Positions 1-12,344 of a stretch of DNA of 64,000 nt are shown piece after piece. The notes under the pieces are model-generated. The model made no database searches. It was given only the letters and a program-made list of their open reading frames with translations, and had not been told where the DNA came from. A program made the position numbers and the translations under genes. This DNA is from Neocallimastix lanati (nom. inval.) (taxonomy: Eukaryota > Neocallimastigomycota > Neocallimastigomycetes > Neocallimastigales > Neocallimastigaceae). Position 1 is the stretch's first letter; each line of letters opens with the position of its first letter. The stretch lies in the NCBI GenBank assembly GCA_016946835.1, contig JACVTC010000002.1, forward strand, positions 2,141,001 through 2,205,000, read 5' to 3'.

Positions 1-69
1 AAATGCATAATATGAAATTTTTTTCTATTAGCTCGAGGTGAAAGGAAAATAAAGACCATATCTTTAGAA

Positions 70-1010
70 TTTTTTTTTTTCACAGTCGCAATTATTGCGA
101 ATATTAAACTTTATATAATCACTCATTTATTAATTACTTGAATATTTTTTTATTTTAAAACAAACACATAATTAATAAAAAAATAAATATTATTTTGTCT
201 AATTAGAATATACTAACATTTAAAATAGTAATATAAAAAGTAATATTCAAAATAAGGTGCATAAATAAATCTAGGAAAAAATTCATATTCAATGAACCTC
301 ACCTCCATATTGCTTATTCCGGATTATGGTTTGAATTGATTATCTGAAAGAAATTATGACTTCTCCTTCAAAGGCATTGACCCTGCTAGTCTGTCTTGCT
401 GCATTTTCAGCCTTAACGCTCCTGGTTAGTTTTCGCTTATACTGCAGGAATAGTAACCCTTATTGAGTACTAGCCCTAGAGACATAATTTCTGATGGATC
501 ACTCTTCTTATGAATAGAAACTATTGATACGTTATTCCATGATTTTGGAAAATCACCATTCCAAATACAATTGATTAAGGCTTTGAGACATTTAAAACCA
601 GATGAAATATTGCTACTATCTTCACTAGATCCTTCTGAATCATCTTTACCAGGAATCAAAACTTCGAAGAATTCCATTGGAATATCATCAGAACTACAAG
701 TTTTAAAGTTAGGCATGGATGAAATTGCTTCGCTAAGTTCTTCATCACTAATACCTTGGTTAATATCCCATTCTTGTTGCCTTGGACTTCCCAAATTCCT
801 TTGTGTATCAAAATCTTTCCAGTAATCTTTGGAAAGACTATGATCTGAAGAATCCGACCTTAAGAATTTATAATGAGAATGCCAAGCTTTTAATTTTTCA
901 TCTGTAGAAGAAACAAGTATATTATTATTGTTTTTAATAGGATGAGGGATCGTGAAAGATTGATTATTTATTTTTGCATTCATTTTTACCTATTTCCATG
1001 CTTTCCGACT
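70..1010 (-). mobile_element. LINE (non-LTR retrotransposon) fragment A, internally deleted
   Basis: On the minus strand this ends in a poly(A) tail (T run at about 70-80 on the plus strand). The 3' part (about 80-480) matches the 3' ends at 24.99-25.43 kb (+) and 43.74-44.17 kb (-): all share the stretch around CTATCTGAAAGAAATTAT and TTCAGC. Next to it, 480-983 encodes a partial reverse transcriptase linker, including AISSMPNF, IPMEFFEVLIPG and a W-N-N-V-S-I-V-S-I-H-K-K stretch like the start of LINE RT domains. The catalytic RT core is missing between the two parts, so the element is internally deleted and inactive. The RT part is homologous to the plus-strand copy at about 22.98-23.17 kb. 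Confidence 0.75.
480..983 (-). pseudogene. partial LINE reverse transcriptase, N-terminal segment
   Basis: An open stretch of about 168 codons on the minus strand, read from ATG at 983. Visible landmarks are an acidic Ser-rich segment, ISDEELSEAISSMPN, then IPMEFFEVLIPG, then LINCIWNGDFPKSW followed by a VSIHKKSDPSE stretch. This order is characteristic of the segment just before RT motifs 1-2 in LINE elements. The frame then runs into 3' UTR sequence of the same family (from about 480 down), where the reading frame has no homology and stops. No RT catalytic Asp motifs are present. It is a dead fragment, not a host gene. Confidence 0.7.
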
Positions 1011-1194
1011 ATCATTTATAAGAGCTAACGAACATCCAATTTTAATCCAATATAAATATTCTTTTTTCCTAAATTCGTTACATTTTTTATGAATTGATTC
1101 ACATATTCTGTCATAAGAGTGTCAACTACTTTAACAAATTCATCGGAATTCATTTGCAGATACATAACTTTTAATTTGTTTGTATTTAATATGT

Positions 1195-1647
1195 TTTATC
1201 TTTTGAAGACAATAAATAATTAATAATAAATAATAAATAATAAATTATAAATAATAATAGAAAGAGTATTTATTAATAAATAATAAATAATAAATAATAA
1301 TAGAAAAAGTATTTATTAATAAATAATAAAAATAAATATTAAATAATAATAGAAAAAGTATTTATTTATAAATAATAAAAATAAATAATAAATAATAATA
1401 GAAAGAGTATTTATTAATAAATAAGAAATAATAATAGAAAGAGTATTTATTAATAAATAAGAAATAATAATAGAAAGAGTATTTATTAATAAATAATAAA
1501 TAATAAATAATAATAAAAAGTGTATTTATTAATAAATAATAAAAATAAATAATAAATAATAATAGAAAGAGTATTTATTAATAAATAATAAATAATAAAT
1601 AATAAATAATAAATAATAATAATAAATAATAAATAATAATAATAAAT

Positions 1648-1648
<1 letters not shown>
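1195..1648. repeat. AT minisatellite, AATAATAGAAAGAGTATTT family
   Basis: An array of AATA/AATAAT units broken at irregular intervals by the marker GAAAGAGTATTTATTAATAA (or GAAAAAGTATTT). The same marker recurs at 3400-3600 and, reverse-complemented, at 22735-22850. The array is split by LINE D: its left half lies here and its right half at 3215-3640. Confidence 0.85.
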
Positions 1649-1649
<1 letters not shown>

Positions 1650-1691
<42 letters not shown>

Positions 1692-3223
1692 CAGGGAAGA
1701 GAATACACTTCCAAAACTTTATTAAATTTTATTTTAAAAAATACATGTAGGTGAAAAGTACATTTGAAATTAAAAATAAAAAATTAAAAAATAAAAAAAA
1801 TAAAAAAGCTCGAAAATATTATGTATTTCGGCAAGTTGTACTATGCGGGAATTTTTCCCTTCCTATCAAATAAAAAAGAAATAAAACCTAGAAGTAACAT
1901 CTTTAAAATAGATAGTGTGGTGTCCACTAAACTCTCCCCGGACTCATCATTTATTGAACTACTAGGGAGAGATTCATCCTTCGTAGCAATAGATGACGAT
2001 CCTGTATTATCATTATGCCTTATCAGTACGACGTCGACGCTCTTGGATAAGTTTGGTATTTTGCAATACCTATCAAATAATAGCTCAAACGAACTACTAA
2101 TGATAGGTATTGCACTTGTTAAGAATTCCGCCAAGCCCACAATTTTTGGAACAGGTGACTCAGATGAACCTTTGAAAAGTAGTTCATTTAATTGTCTCTG
2201 TTCCCCACTATCGAAATGTAGCTCATTTAAAACTAAAGTCCCACCAAGAAGGAACAAGTATATATAATGATTGATATAATCTTCAAAATTAGAAATAGAG
2301 TCATAGGAAGAAAGAGGATTAAACACTTTAATCTTCCTAAGGAATAAAACATAGAGATCATCGATGAAATTTAAAGAATTCCATCTAAAAGATGCAAGAG
2401 CATCGCATTTAAAAATCCAATATTCAAAAGATTGTTTATCTTCGCCACAACAGGGGCAATACTTGGGACAATCTTCTGAAACTATACCCATTCTAATAGC
2501 AATAGTAGTATTGTATTTATAACCACAGCGTAAACGAATAATCCACGAAAACCCTAAGTTGAATTGGGGATATTTTAAACTAAGCATAATTATAGCTTTA
2601 TTGTTTGAGAACTTATTACGATCGTAATTTTGACCTTTAATACCTTGAAATTTGGCAACTGATTTCCAGTAACGTTCTAAAATATCGTCATATTTTTCAC
2701 ATTTATATTTTTTGATTTTTTTATACAGTGTTCTAGATTCTTTAGTCCAGGAATAATGATGCATTTTGGGAATAGATTTAATAAGATCCTTTATAATACA
2801 GTTTGATTTACTCCATTTTGCAAATGATTTAATCTGTAAGGCTGCGCAGACACCAGCAATAGGAGGAATGCTTAGATCTCGAGATAAAGCATAAGTACTC
2901 ATAGTAGAATTATGTCTAATATAGTCATTGTCTTCTGAACTTGTTTTACCATTTTTAGAGAAGGAGCCGATACACCAAAATAGACCAGTATTAATTAATG
3001 TTTGAATTCTGGCCGTTCTGGATTTGTTTGAACCAAGTAAAGGAGAATAATAAATTACTTTACTAATAACAAAGGATTGAAGAACTTTTTTCTTGTATGC
3101 AATAGGGATAAGTTTATTTGAGAAGAAATGTGTAAATGAAAGAAGGGATTTTCTAACTTTAAAATGCATGTGAGATATAATGTGTTCTAGTAAGAGATCA
3201 TCAGAAAAAGGAATACCAAGATA
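1650..3223 (-). mobile_element. LINE fragment D, 5'-truncated, inserted in the minisatellite
   Basis: The minus-strand element ends with TCT followed by a poly(A) tail (T run 1650-1688). Its 5' end is cut at about 3223, where minisatellite resumes. It carries the C-terminal part of the LINE ORF (1841-3169) and a short 3' UTR. The 3' end matches fragments at 14.88 kb and 26.48 kb (shared T run then AGAC..GAGAA on the plus strand), defining a family whose 3' end differs from that of LINE A/B/C. Minisatellite on both sides shows that insertion was into the repeat. Confidence 0.8.
1841..3169 (-). pseudogene. LINE ORF2 C-terminal region with zinc-knuckle (zf-RVT-like)
   Basis: A 442-residue open frame lacking the endonuclease and RT core, so it is only the C-terminal end of a LINE polyprotein. 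The N-terminal part has the conserved LINE stretch VLQSFVISKVIYYSPLLGSN followed by R-T-A-R-I-Q-T-L-I-N. The Cys cluster CPCC at residues 238-241 and Cys255 mark the terminal zinc-knuckle. In the related copy at 24.4 kb the knuckle has His before the last Cys (EEHWFSKC); here that position is Tyr (FEYWIFKC), so a metal ligand may be lost. The ATG at 3169 is incidental: the true ORF began upstream of the truncation. Intact length suggests a fairly recent insertion. Confidence 0.8.
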
Positions 3224-3640
3224 ATAATAAATAATAAATAATAATAATAAATAATAAATAATAATAATAAATAATTAATAATAGTAATAAATAATAAATA
3301 CTAAATAATAAATACTAAATAATAAATACTAAATAATAAATAATAAATAATAAAAATAGTATTTATTAATAATATGTAATAAGTAATAGAAAATAAATAA
3401 TAAATAATAATAGAAAGAGTATTTATTGATATATAATAAATAATAAATAATAAATAATAAATAACAAATAATAAAAAATAATAAATAATAAATAATAAAT
3501 AATAAAAATAGTATTTATTAATAAATAATAGGTAATAAGTAATAGATAATAAATAATAAATAATAATAGAAAGAGTATTTATTAATATATAATAAATAAT
3601 AAATAATAAATAATAAATAATTAAATAATAAAATTAATAC
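3215..3640. repeat. AT minisatellite, right half of the split array
   Basis: AATAAT units with AATACTAAAT variants and two GAAAGAGTATTTATT markers, continuing the array interrupted by LINE D. It ends near ACTGAAAAAATAAAAATTTT at about 3640, followed by GACAGTC and a T run. The same junction, reverse-complemented, lies at 22690-22740 downstream of aminotransferase copy 4. Confidence 0.8.
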
Positions 3641-4149
3641 ACTGAAAAAATAAAAATTTTGACAGTCTTTTTTTTTTTTTTATATTTTTTTTATTCATTT
3701 ATTTATTAATTTTTAAATTTTTTAAAACTTTTTCTTTACAAAATTTAATTTATTTATTAAATTAAATAAAATTCTATGATTAAATAAATATTAAATTAAA
3801 AAGTAATAGATAGATTATGAGATAAATAGATAGATACAAAAATAAATTTAAAAATATATATTTATGATATTAAATATAATATGATAAATATATATTAATT
3901 ATGATATATTGTTTAGGATATTAATGTTTTAATGTTTTAATATTTTAAAGTTTTAATTGATATAAAAATGAGTTTTCTTTCTCTATTTTTTATATTTTAT
4001 TATTAATTAATTATTTTATGTTTTAATGTTAATTATATGATTTTTAATATTTTGGTATATTTTAAATTTCTATTTTTTATTTATAATTTTTATGTTATAT
4101 TCATGTTTTTGATAATTTAATTTAATTCATTTAATATAATTTTTTTTTT
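3641..4149. other. shared 3' flank of aminotransferase copy 1
   Basis: AT-rich non-coding sequence that is the 3' flank of the minus-strand gene. It contains GATAGAT units and a TTAATGTTTTAATGTTTTAA stretch that recur in the 3' flanks of the other three copies (13872-14290, 15600-16063, 22205-22620). No gene is seen in it. Confidence 0.8.
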
Positions 4150-5676
4150 TTAATTTATTTGTTTATTACGTTTAAGAGTATCTAAAACTTTATATAATCT
4201 ATCTAAAGATAAATCAAGTTCAGCTTGTTCAACTGCAAAACAAATTCTAAACCAATTTCTTTCTTCATAACTATCTTTACTGAAGAATGCTTGACTTGGA
4301 GAAATATATAATCCTCCTTCTAATAATTTCATCCATAAATCATATTCATCTAATCCTGCTTGATGAAGATCAATATAGATAAAGAATCCTGAATCTCCTT
4401 TAACATATGGAATACCATGTGCATTTAATGAATTAGTTAAATGATTGTAACTTTTGAATAATTTTCGATTGTTATTTAAAATGAATTCATCCGTCCATTT
4501 TTCATCTGATAAAATATTAACAAGAATATTATCAATATTAGTTGGAATACAAGTTAAGAAACAAATTTTTTGTATAGCTGCCATAACGGTTTTAGAATAT
4601 GAAATTGTAACTCCAATTCTTAATCCATTCAAACAGAAATCTTTAGAAAATCCCCATAATCCATGAGTATTTTCCGGATCTGGAAGATCTAATGAAAATA
4701 TTGAGGTGAATTTATTACTTTGTCCATCAATATCACTTTCAATTCTTTTAATACTTTTAGAATGTTGACATTGATCACAATGACATTCATAATCTTCAAT
4801 AGTTTTACCTTCTTCAATATTTTCTGTAACTATATCATTCCATGTTGAAAGTCCATAAATTTCATCACAAATGACGAAAAGTCCATGAGACTTAGCAAAG
4901 TTACAGAAAAGAAGAAGTTGCTCAGCACTGTAACATCGTCCAAATGGATTGTTTGGATTAGCAATGATAATACCTTTAACTGGTCTACTTGAATTTCTTA
5001 AAGCTTCTTCTAAAGCTTCTTCACTAACCTTCAAACAATCATCTTTTTCATGTTGAACTGGAACAGGATATACTCTTGCTCCATATTTAATATCGGCTTC
5101 AAATCCTCCATAGAATGGTCCTGGAACTAAAAACGCATCTCCTGCATCAAATAAAACTTCTCCACATAAATTAAGAAGTGGTCCACATCCATTTCCAACA
5201 CAAATATTTTCTTTACTTAATAAAACTTTTGGATTAAAGTGACGATTTAATAATTTAGCAATTTCTTCACGTAATCTATCAGAACCTGGATTTGGACCAT
5301 AAAGTAATTGTTCAGGAGTAACGGTTGAAACTTTTGGATCATTGATTTTACTTAACATTTCAACATTATTTAATTTATTTTCAGCTGTTCCAAGATTAAT
5401 AATACCGTTTGGATTTGTTTCTGGATGATATTTATTATTACGAACAATAATAATACCTTTACTTAAAAGGAATTCTTCATTTTGAATTTCTAAAGCTCTC
5501 TTAGATAACTTTGGACCATTAAGAGGTTTGAAAATTTTAGCCTTTTTATTATTTCTTTGAATAGAAGTAACCTTTAAATTTCTATTATGAGAAGGAACTT
5601 TTTCAAAATTATTAAATTCTAAATTTCTTTTATTAGAAATTACAGATATTGATTCTAAAGCGGTGGCGATTGGCAT
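4150..5676 (-). CDS. ACC-synthase-like PLP aminotransferase, copy 1
   Basis: A 508-residue, intronless class I/II (fold type I) aminotransferase. Seen in the protein: INLGTAENKL (about 93-102) and YGPNPGSDRLREEIA (from Tyr126), typical of ACC synthases and ACC-synthase-like proteins; NPNNPFG at 240-246, with Asn240 expected near the cofactor; CDEIYG with Asp271 and Tyr274; WGFSKDFCLNGLRIG with Lys345 as the predicted PLP Schiff-base lysine and Arg353 as phosphate ligand; and Arg477 in WFRICFA as the likely carboxylate-binding Arg. Unusual additions are a basic Asn/Lys-rich N-terminus of about 60 residues and an insert with C298-H-C300-D-Q-C303 between the Asp and Lys motifs. No signal peptide is seen, so it is likely cytosolic. 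The substrate cannot be read from sequence: ACC synthase, another transaminase or a lyase are all possible. This copy carries Ser9, Arg17, Lys47, Val116 and Gly246. Confidence 0.93.
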   Translation of the reverse strand: MPIATALESISVISNKRNLEFNNFEKVPSHNRNLKVTSIQRNNKKAKIFKPLNGPKLSKRALEIQNEEFLLSKGIIIVRNNKYHPETNPNGIINLGTAENKLNNVEMLSKINDPKVSTVTPEQLLYGPNPGSDRLREEIAKLLNRHFNPKVLLSKENICVGNGCGPLLNLCGEVLFDAGDAFLVPGPFYGGFEADIKYGARVYPVPVQHEKDDCLKVSEEALEEALRNSSRPVKGIIIANPNNPFGRCYSAEQLLLFCNFAKSHGLFVICDEIYGLSTWNDIVTENIEEGKTIEDYECHCDQCQHSKSIKRIESDIDGQSNKFTSIFSLDLPDPENTHGLWGFSKDFCLNGLRIGVTISYSKTVMAAIQKICFLTCIPTNIDNILVNILSDEKWTDEFILNNNRKLFKSYNHLTNSLNAHGIPYVKGDSGFFIYIDLHQAGLDEYDLWMKLLEGGLYISPSQAFFSKDSYEERNWFRICFAVEQAELDLSLDRLYKVLDTLKRNKQIN

Positions 5677-5990
5677 TTTTATTTATTAATTATTTAATTA
5701 TTATTTATAAAATAAAAAAACGTTTTTAATTGAAAAAAATTATATTGTTTTGACAAATTTTAAAAAATAAACTTTATTGCTTATAAAAAAAAAGTTTAAT
5801 CTAACTTTTCGAATTATGATATCTTTTAAATAAAAATATTTTTTAGGAATTTACTAAAAATCCTTATTTAAAATCTTTAAATATTATTTGATTATAAATT
5901 ATTGATTGATGAAAATAAAAAAAACTGTAGGAAAAAGTTTTATTTATTTATATAAAAATTTTTTTCATAAAATTTTAGAATTTTAAACTT
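5677..5990 (-). promoter_or_regulatory. conserved 5' flank of the aminotransferase genes
   Basis: About 300 bases directly upstream of the ATG are nearly the same in all four copies (also at about 12040-12344, 17591-17890 and 20390-20677). Shared marks include AAACGTTTTTTTATTTTATA just before the start, TTGTCAAAACAATATAA, and GATCATAATTCGAAAAGTTT, all given in gene orientation. It is a plausible promoter by position and conservation; no defined transcription-factor site is claimed. Confidence 0.6.
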
Positions 5991-6119
5991 TGATTTGTAA
6001 TTAAAATTTTTTTTTCATATATATTAATATATAGAATGTATTATACATATTTATTATATTTATTATTATTAATATACTACATTATATATAATTTATAATT
6101 TAATTAAAAAAGTTTAATG

Positions 6120-9100
6120 AAAAAATTTTAATTTATCTATAATAGATGTCAACAAAAATGGTGTTAAATAATTTCAACATTAAATTAGTTAACATTAGAT
6201 TTATGTAATTAATTATGATTAAACAAATTTAATGTTGAAATTATTTAATATTTAGCAAATAAAATAAAAATCTTATTAAAAAATAAAAATATTCATTGAT
6301 TATTATTTATTTATTTATTTTTTTTAAAAGTAAAAATAAAGATTGAATTAACGGAATTATTTAATAAAGAAATATATAAAGGCTATAAAGGCAAATATTA
6401 TTTTGATCATAATAATATACAAAAAGAGTTTTATTACTATAAATTAATAATACTTTTATATATATATATAATATTATGGTAATAATTTTAATACTTAACC
6501 ATTTATATATAAATAAATAATGTTCTCTCATAATTTTTTTAAATTATTAAAAGATATGATTTAATTAACTATTTTTATTCGTTACCTGCTGTAATTATTT
6601 ATTAACTTTTTTTTTTTAATCTTTTACTAGGAATAAATTTTATTTAATAATACTTAATATTTATTAAAAAAATAAATGAAAAAAAATTTATTTATTAACT
6701 GAATATATAAATATATATTTCTTATATTAGAAAGAAGATCAAATACATTAAAGTGTTACTACTATTTAGAGAATATATTAATATTATAAGTTCTTTTTTA
6801 TAAAATAATATGATTTTAAATTATTAATCAAAGTGAATACAGTAAATTATCTTAATTTTAAATTATCTTAATAATTATAAATAATATAATCCTATTTATT
6901 TGAATTTATATTTTTAAATTACCCTTGTTATATTGAAATATATCATTAATATTAAAAAAAAAAATATATGTCTAATATCATTTAAAATATAATTTGAATA
7001 ACTAATATTATATTAATTATTTTGTAATTACGTATTTTCAAATAGAAATTTTTTATAATAGTTCATTTATATCAATTATGTTATTTTATTATTAAATAGG
7101 GAGTACTTTTAATGAAAAATTATATGGCTATTCAATATGAAATAATATAATAATATAATATTATTATTAATTAAAATACCCAAATAATCTTAATTATATT
7201 TTATTAAATAAAAATATTGGATGAAAAAGAAAGAATAAAATATAAACCGTATGTCTAAAGAATCATAATAAAATAATAAATAAGATCAAAAAGAATTATA
7301 TATATAAATATTTTAAAATTAAAATTAAATATTTAAATTAATGAATTAAAAGCAATATATTTTGTAAAGAAAATTTTTGTAAAAGTTAATTTAGTGTATA
7401 AATTAGAATAGGAATAATAAATAAAATAAAAAAAAAGCATTATTACCAAATCTGTTTTTAAAAGAAGAAATGGCATCTCAATTATTAAATAAATATATTA
7501 TTAAATATATTTATAAAATATGATAATGTATATTAATCTTATTATATTTAAATGTAGTGTTATTTAAAATTAACATATTAAAACATATTAAATATTTTAT
7601 ACTGAATTTGCCCTACTTTTTTTGCATTTTTACTTTTTCTTTTTCTTTTTCCTTTTCTTTCATTATAAAAAAATTTTCATTTAATTATTCCTAAGAAATA
7701 TAATTAATATTTTTAATACATAAAATTATAATTATATTATTAATTAATTTTAATTAAATATTTTTCAAAACAGAATGAATTTTATAGAAATTATTTTAAT
7801 TAGAGTTAAATATCAAGATTTAATTTTTATTTATAGCTTTAATTAATTAATTATATTATTGGATTATATTAAACTAATAATTTTTATATAAATTATTTGA
7901 TTAAACAAATTTAATGTTGAAATTATTTAATATTTAGCAAATAAAATAAAAGTATTAATCGGAAAAGATTAATATTTCCAAAAAATTCCTTAAATTAAGA
8001 AGATGTTTAAAAAATTAAAATTAAAGAAGTTCTTAATAATAATAATAATAATTATTATTTTTTTTAAAAAAATAAAAAGCAATTAGATAGAATTAACCAA
8101 GTTTAATAATAAAGATATAAAGCTAGTAAATGCTAAATTGATTATAACAAAATGCATTAAATATTATTATAGTTTAAAAATTAAAGTAAATAATAGTTTA
8201 ATATATATATAATATTAATAGTAAAGTATTTAAAAATCAATTACTTAACCATTTATATATATATATATATATATTAATATGTCAATTTTTCATAAATCTC
8301 TAAAATATTGGAAGATATAATATAATAAAGTTGTACTTTATATATATATATATATTTATTTTTGCATATTGATTACTTGCATAAATAAATACATACATTA
8401 ATAAAATTCAAATATTCAAATAATAATCAAATCAAGTATTTTTGAGCGATAATATAAATAGCTTTTAAATATATTTTAATATTTGTGATATAAAGTAGAA
8501 TATTATATCCTTTTTTTTAAATTATTAAATCTTTAATTATAATTGATAAAATGAATATTTTAAATTATCATGATATCATTATTTGAAAAATTTCAAAGTA
8601 TTAAAAAACTAATAATAATTAAATTATTAAATTGACATTTTTAATTTCTTTATTCATATTGAAATATTGAAATATGACTTAAAATATTTATATAAAATTA
8701 TATTATTAATTTCTATTAAAATATAATGAATAAAACTAATATTATATTACTCCTCATAAATATTTAGTAATAAGAGATTTACAAAAAGATAGATTTCTGA
8801 TATATATGAATTTATAAATTTTAAAAGCATATTGGCATGTGAATTTTAAAATTAATTCGTATTTATTATTATTTTTATTTTTCCTCTTAATTATTTGAAA
8901 AATGAAGTATTATAAGGGGTTATTTTAATTTACTTTATAATTATTAAGAATACAGTATTTAAAATAGTTGGACGTTCAATTAGAGATATAAAAATTGTTT
9001 TATAATATGAAATAAATAAAAATTTTAAAGAAAATTCTAATAAAACCAATTTAAGTGATCTTAAATGAATCTTTATTAAATAAGAATACTAGTTATAGAA

Positions 9101-9139
9101 GAATACATAAAATATATCAGAATTACTAAATTTGTATAT

Positions 9140-9171
<32 letters not shown>

Positions 9172-9515
9172 CATAATAAAATACTTAAAATGTATGTATA
9201 TAAAAGCATATTTTTAAAATTAATTTTTAAATATTTATACGGAAGAATTAAAAGTTATATATTTTATAAAGGAAATATAAGTAAAAGTTAATTTAGTGTA
9301 TAAATTATAATAGGAAAAATAAATGAAATATAAAAAAAGCATTATTACCAAATTTGTTTTTTTAAAAAAAGAAATGACGTCTCAATTATTAAATAAATAT
9401 ATTGTTAAATATATTTACAAAATATGATAATGTATATTAATTTTATTATATTTAAATGTAATGTTATTTAAAATTAACGTTTAAAATGACATTAAAATAT
9501 ATTAATCTTAATTTG

Positions 9516-9570
<55 letters not shown>

Positions 9571-11760
9571 CTCTTTTCCTTTTATTATTATTATTATTAT
9601 TATTTAAAATAAATTATTTAATTATTCCTAAAAAATATAATTAATATTTTTAATATATAAAATTTTAATTATATTTTTAATTAATTTTAATTAAATATTT
9701 TTCGAAAAAAAAGATTCAACTAATTTTGATATGATTTAAAGAGATTATTTTAATTAGTTAATTGTTAGGTAATATCAAGATTTAATTTTTATATTTTTAA
9801 TTATATTATTAAATTATATTAAACTAATAATTTGTATATAAATTATTTAACAAATAATTATTTAACAAATTTAATGTTGAAATTATTTAATATATAGCAA
9901 ATAAAATAAAAGTATTAATCGTGAAAAGATTAATATTTCCAAAAAATTCTTTAAATAAGAAGTTGATTTAAAAAATTAAAATTAAAGAAGTTATCAATAA
10001 TATTTACTATTTTCTTAAAAAAAAAAAAAAAAGGAATAAAATTTAAAAAGTATAAACGGAATTTATAATTTAGATATAAAAATAGAAATACTAAATTGAT
10101 TATAATAAGATGAAATAAATATTTTTATGGTTTAAAAATTGAAATAAATAGTACTTTAATATATAATATATAATATTAATAATAAAGTATTTAAAAATCA
10201 ATTACTTAACCATTTATATATATATATTAATATGTCAATTTTCATAATTCCCTAAAATATTGGATTAATGATTTAGTAAAGTTGTATTATATATATTTTT
10301 TTTAATAATTGTATATTGATTACTTGAACATATAAACATGTATATATTAATAGCATATGAAATCAAATATATTAAGGCATTATGGTTATTTAAAGAACTT
10401 TAAAAGTATTTTAATATGTATTATATAAAATAGAATAATAGAATAGCTTTTTGCATCTATTATTCCTATTATTATAATTAATAAAAATGAATATTATAAA
10501 ATTATGATTTGAAAAATTTTTAAATACTAAAAAATTATAATATTTCATTTATTAATTTGATATCTTTAATTTATTCAATTTTATTGAAATAAATATGTAA
10601 TAAATATTAATTCAAAATAATATTATAGATATCAAATAAAATATAATGAATAAAATTAATATTAAACTCCTCTTGAATATTAAATAATATAATATTTACA
10701 AAAGGAAAATTTCAAATAATTATAAATTTATTTATTAATAAGAAATATTGACATGTGAATTTTAAAAATTGATTTCTTTTTATTTATCATTATTATTCCA
10801 AATATTTTTTTTTCTTTAATTATTTGAAAAATTAAACTTATTAGGGTTATTTTAAATGTATTGATATTATTAATAATATCAAAATATAAAATAGTTGGAT
10901 GTTAATTTGAGGTGTAAAATAGTTGTTTTACAATATGAAATAAAGGTACTTAAAGAAAATTCTAATAAAACCAATTTAAGTGATCTTTTTTTAAATGATT
11001 TTTTATTAAATAAGAATACTAGTTAAAGAAGAATACATAAAATATATCATGAAAATTTACTAAATTTATATATAGAAAAAAAAATATAATAAAATTATAA
11101 AGTTGTATAAATATAAAAGCATATATTTAAAATTAAATATAAAATACTTCTTTGGATGAATTAAAAGAAATATATAGGAAATGATAGTAAAAGTTAATTT
11201 AGTGTATAAATTAGAATAGGAATAATAAATGAAAAATGCGTTATTACCAAATTTATTTTTAAAAGAAGAAATAACATCTCAATTATTAAATAAAAATATT
11301 GTTAAATATATTTATAAAATTTAATTATGTATATTAATCTTATTATATTTAAATGTAATGTTATTTAAAATTAACATATGAAAACATATTAAAATATTTT
11401 ATACTGAATTTTCCCTACTTTTTTTACATTTTTACATTTTCTTTTTCTTTTTCCTTTTCTTTCATTATTAAAAAAAACTCATTTAATTGTTCCTCAGATA
11501 TATAATTAATATTTTTAATATAAAATTTTAATTATATTATTAATTAATTTTAAATAAATATTTTTCAAAACAAAATAATATAAAAAGATTTATTATGTCT
11601 TAAAGAAATTATTTTAATTGGCTGTAAAGTTAAACAGAATCTACATTCATTTTGTATTTCTTGTTTAACGTATTAATATTATTGGAATATAATTAACAAA
11701 TTTATTGATGAAATTATTTAACATAATTTTTGTTGACATTTATTTTAAGATTAAAAATTT
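6120..11760. repeat. tandem non-coding repeat, about three units of roughly 1.7-2.0 kb
   Basis: The spacer between aminotransferase copies 1 and 2 is built of about three diverged direct units. Landmarks recur in the same order: AATTTAATGTTGAAATTATT at about 6226, 7909 and 9869; ACTTAACCATTTATATAT at about 6495, 8243 and 10203; AAAAGTTAATTTAGTGTATA at about 7381, 9283 and 11189; and a block GC(A/G)TTATTACCAAAT at about 7437, 9339 and 11238. Units contain long A or T runs (for example 9139-9170 and 9519-9567). No open frame of useful length is present. The units look like a non-coding satellite or a degenerate mobile element. Confidence 0.75.
6164..6248. repeat. perfect 23-bp inverted repeat at a spacer unit boundary
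   Basis: Arms 6164-6186 and 6226-6248 are exact reverse complements (core AATTTCAACATTAAATT) with a 39-base loop. The right arm is the same motif that starts each of the three tandem units. A near-perfect mirror copy is at about 20085-20185 upstream of copy 4. It may be a terminal or subterminal repeat of a foldback or MITE-like element. Confidence 0.7.
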
Positions 11761-12344
11761 AAATATTCATTCTTTATTTATATTATAATTTTTTTTTATG
11801 TAAATTTTGAAATTTAATAAAATATATTATAATATATATTATACATTTTATACGAAAATTAAAAAAAATTAATATGTAAAGATTAAATATAGTTTAATAT
11901 ATTGTAATATATGTATAATACATTTTATATATTTTTTATTTAATTATAATAAATACAAAAAAAAAAAAGTTTAATTAAAAGAAAAAATTTCAAATGACCG
12001 AAGACAATATTATTAATGGATTAAAAAATAAACAAATAAATTAATAATTAATAAAAAATTTCTTATATAAATAAATAAGATTTTTTCCAAAAATTTTTTT
12101 ATTTTCATCAATCAATATTTTATAATCAAATAATATTTAAGGATTTTAAATAAGGATTTTTTGTAAATTCTTAATATAATCAATTTTATTTAAAAGAGAT
12201 CATAATTCGAAAAGTTTGATTAAACTTTTTATTTTTATAAGCAATAAAGTTTATTTTTTAAAATTTGTCAAAACAATATAATTTTTTTCAATTAAAAACG
12301 TTTTTTTATTTTATAAATAATAATTAAATAATTAATAAATAAAA

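Noticed and set aside
1821-2267. 148-codon plus-strand frame
   Set aside because: It lies antisense to the LINE D ORF, whose minus-strand homology to copies B, E and F is clear.
1195-3640. Regularly spaced repeats resembling a CRISPR array
   Set aside because: Units are short AT minisatellite with no unique spacers, in a eukaryotic context.
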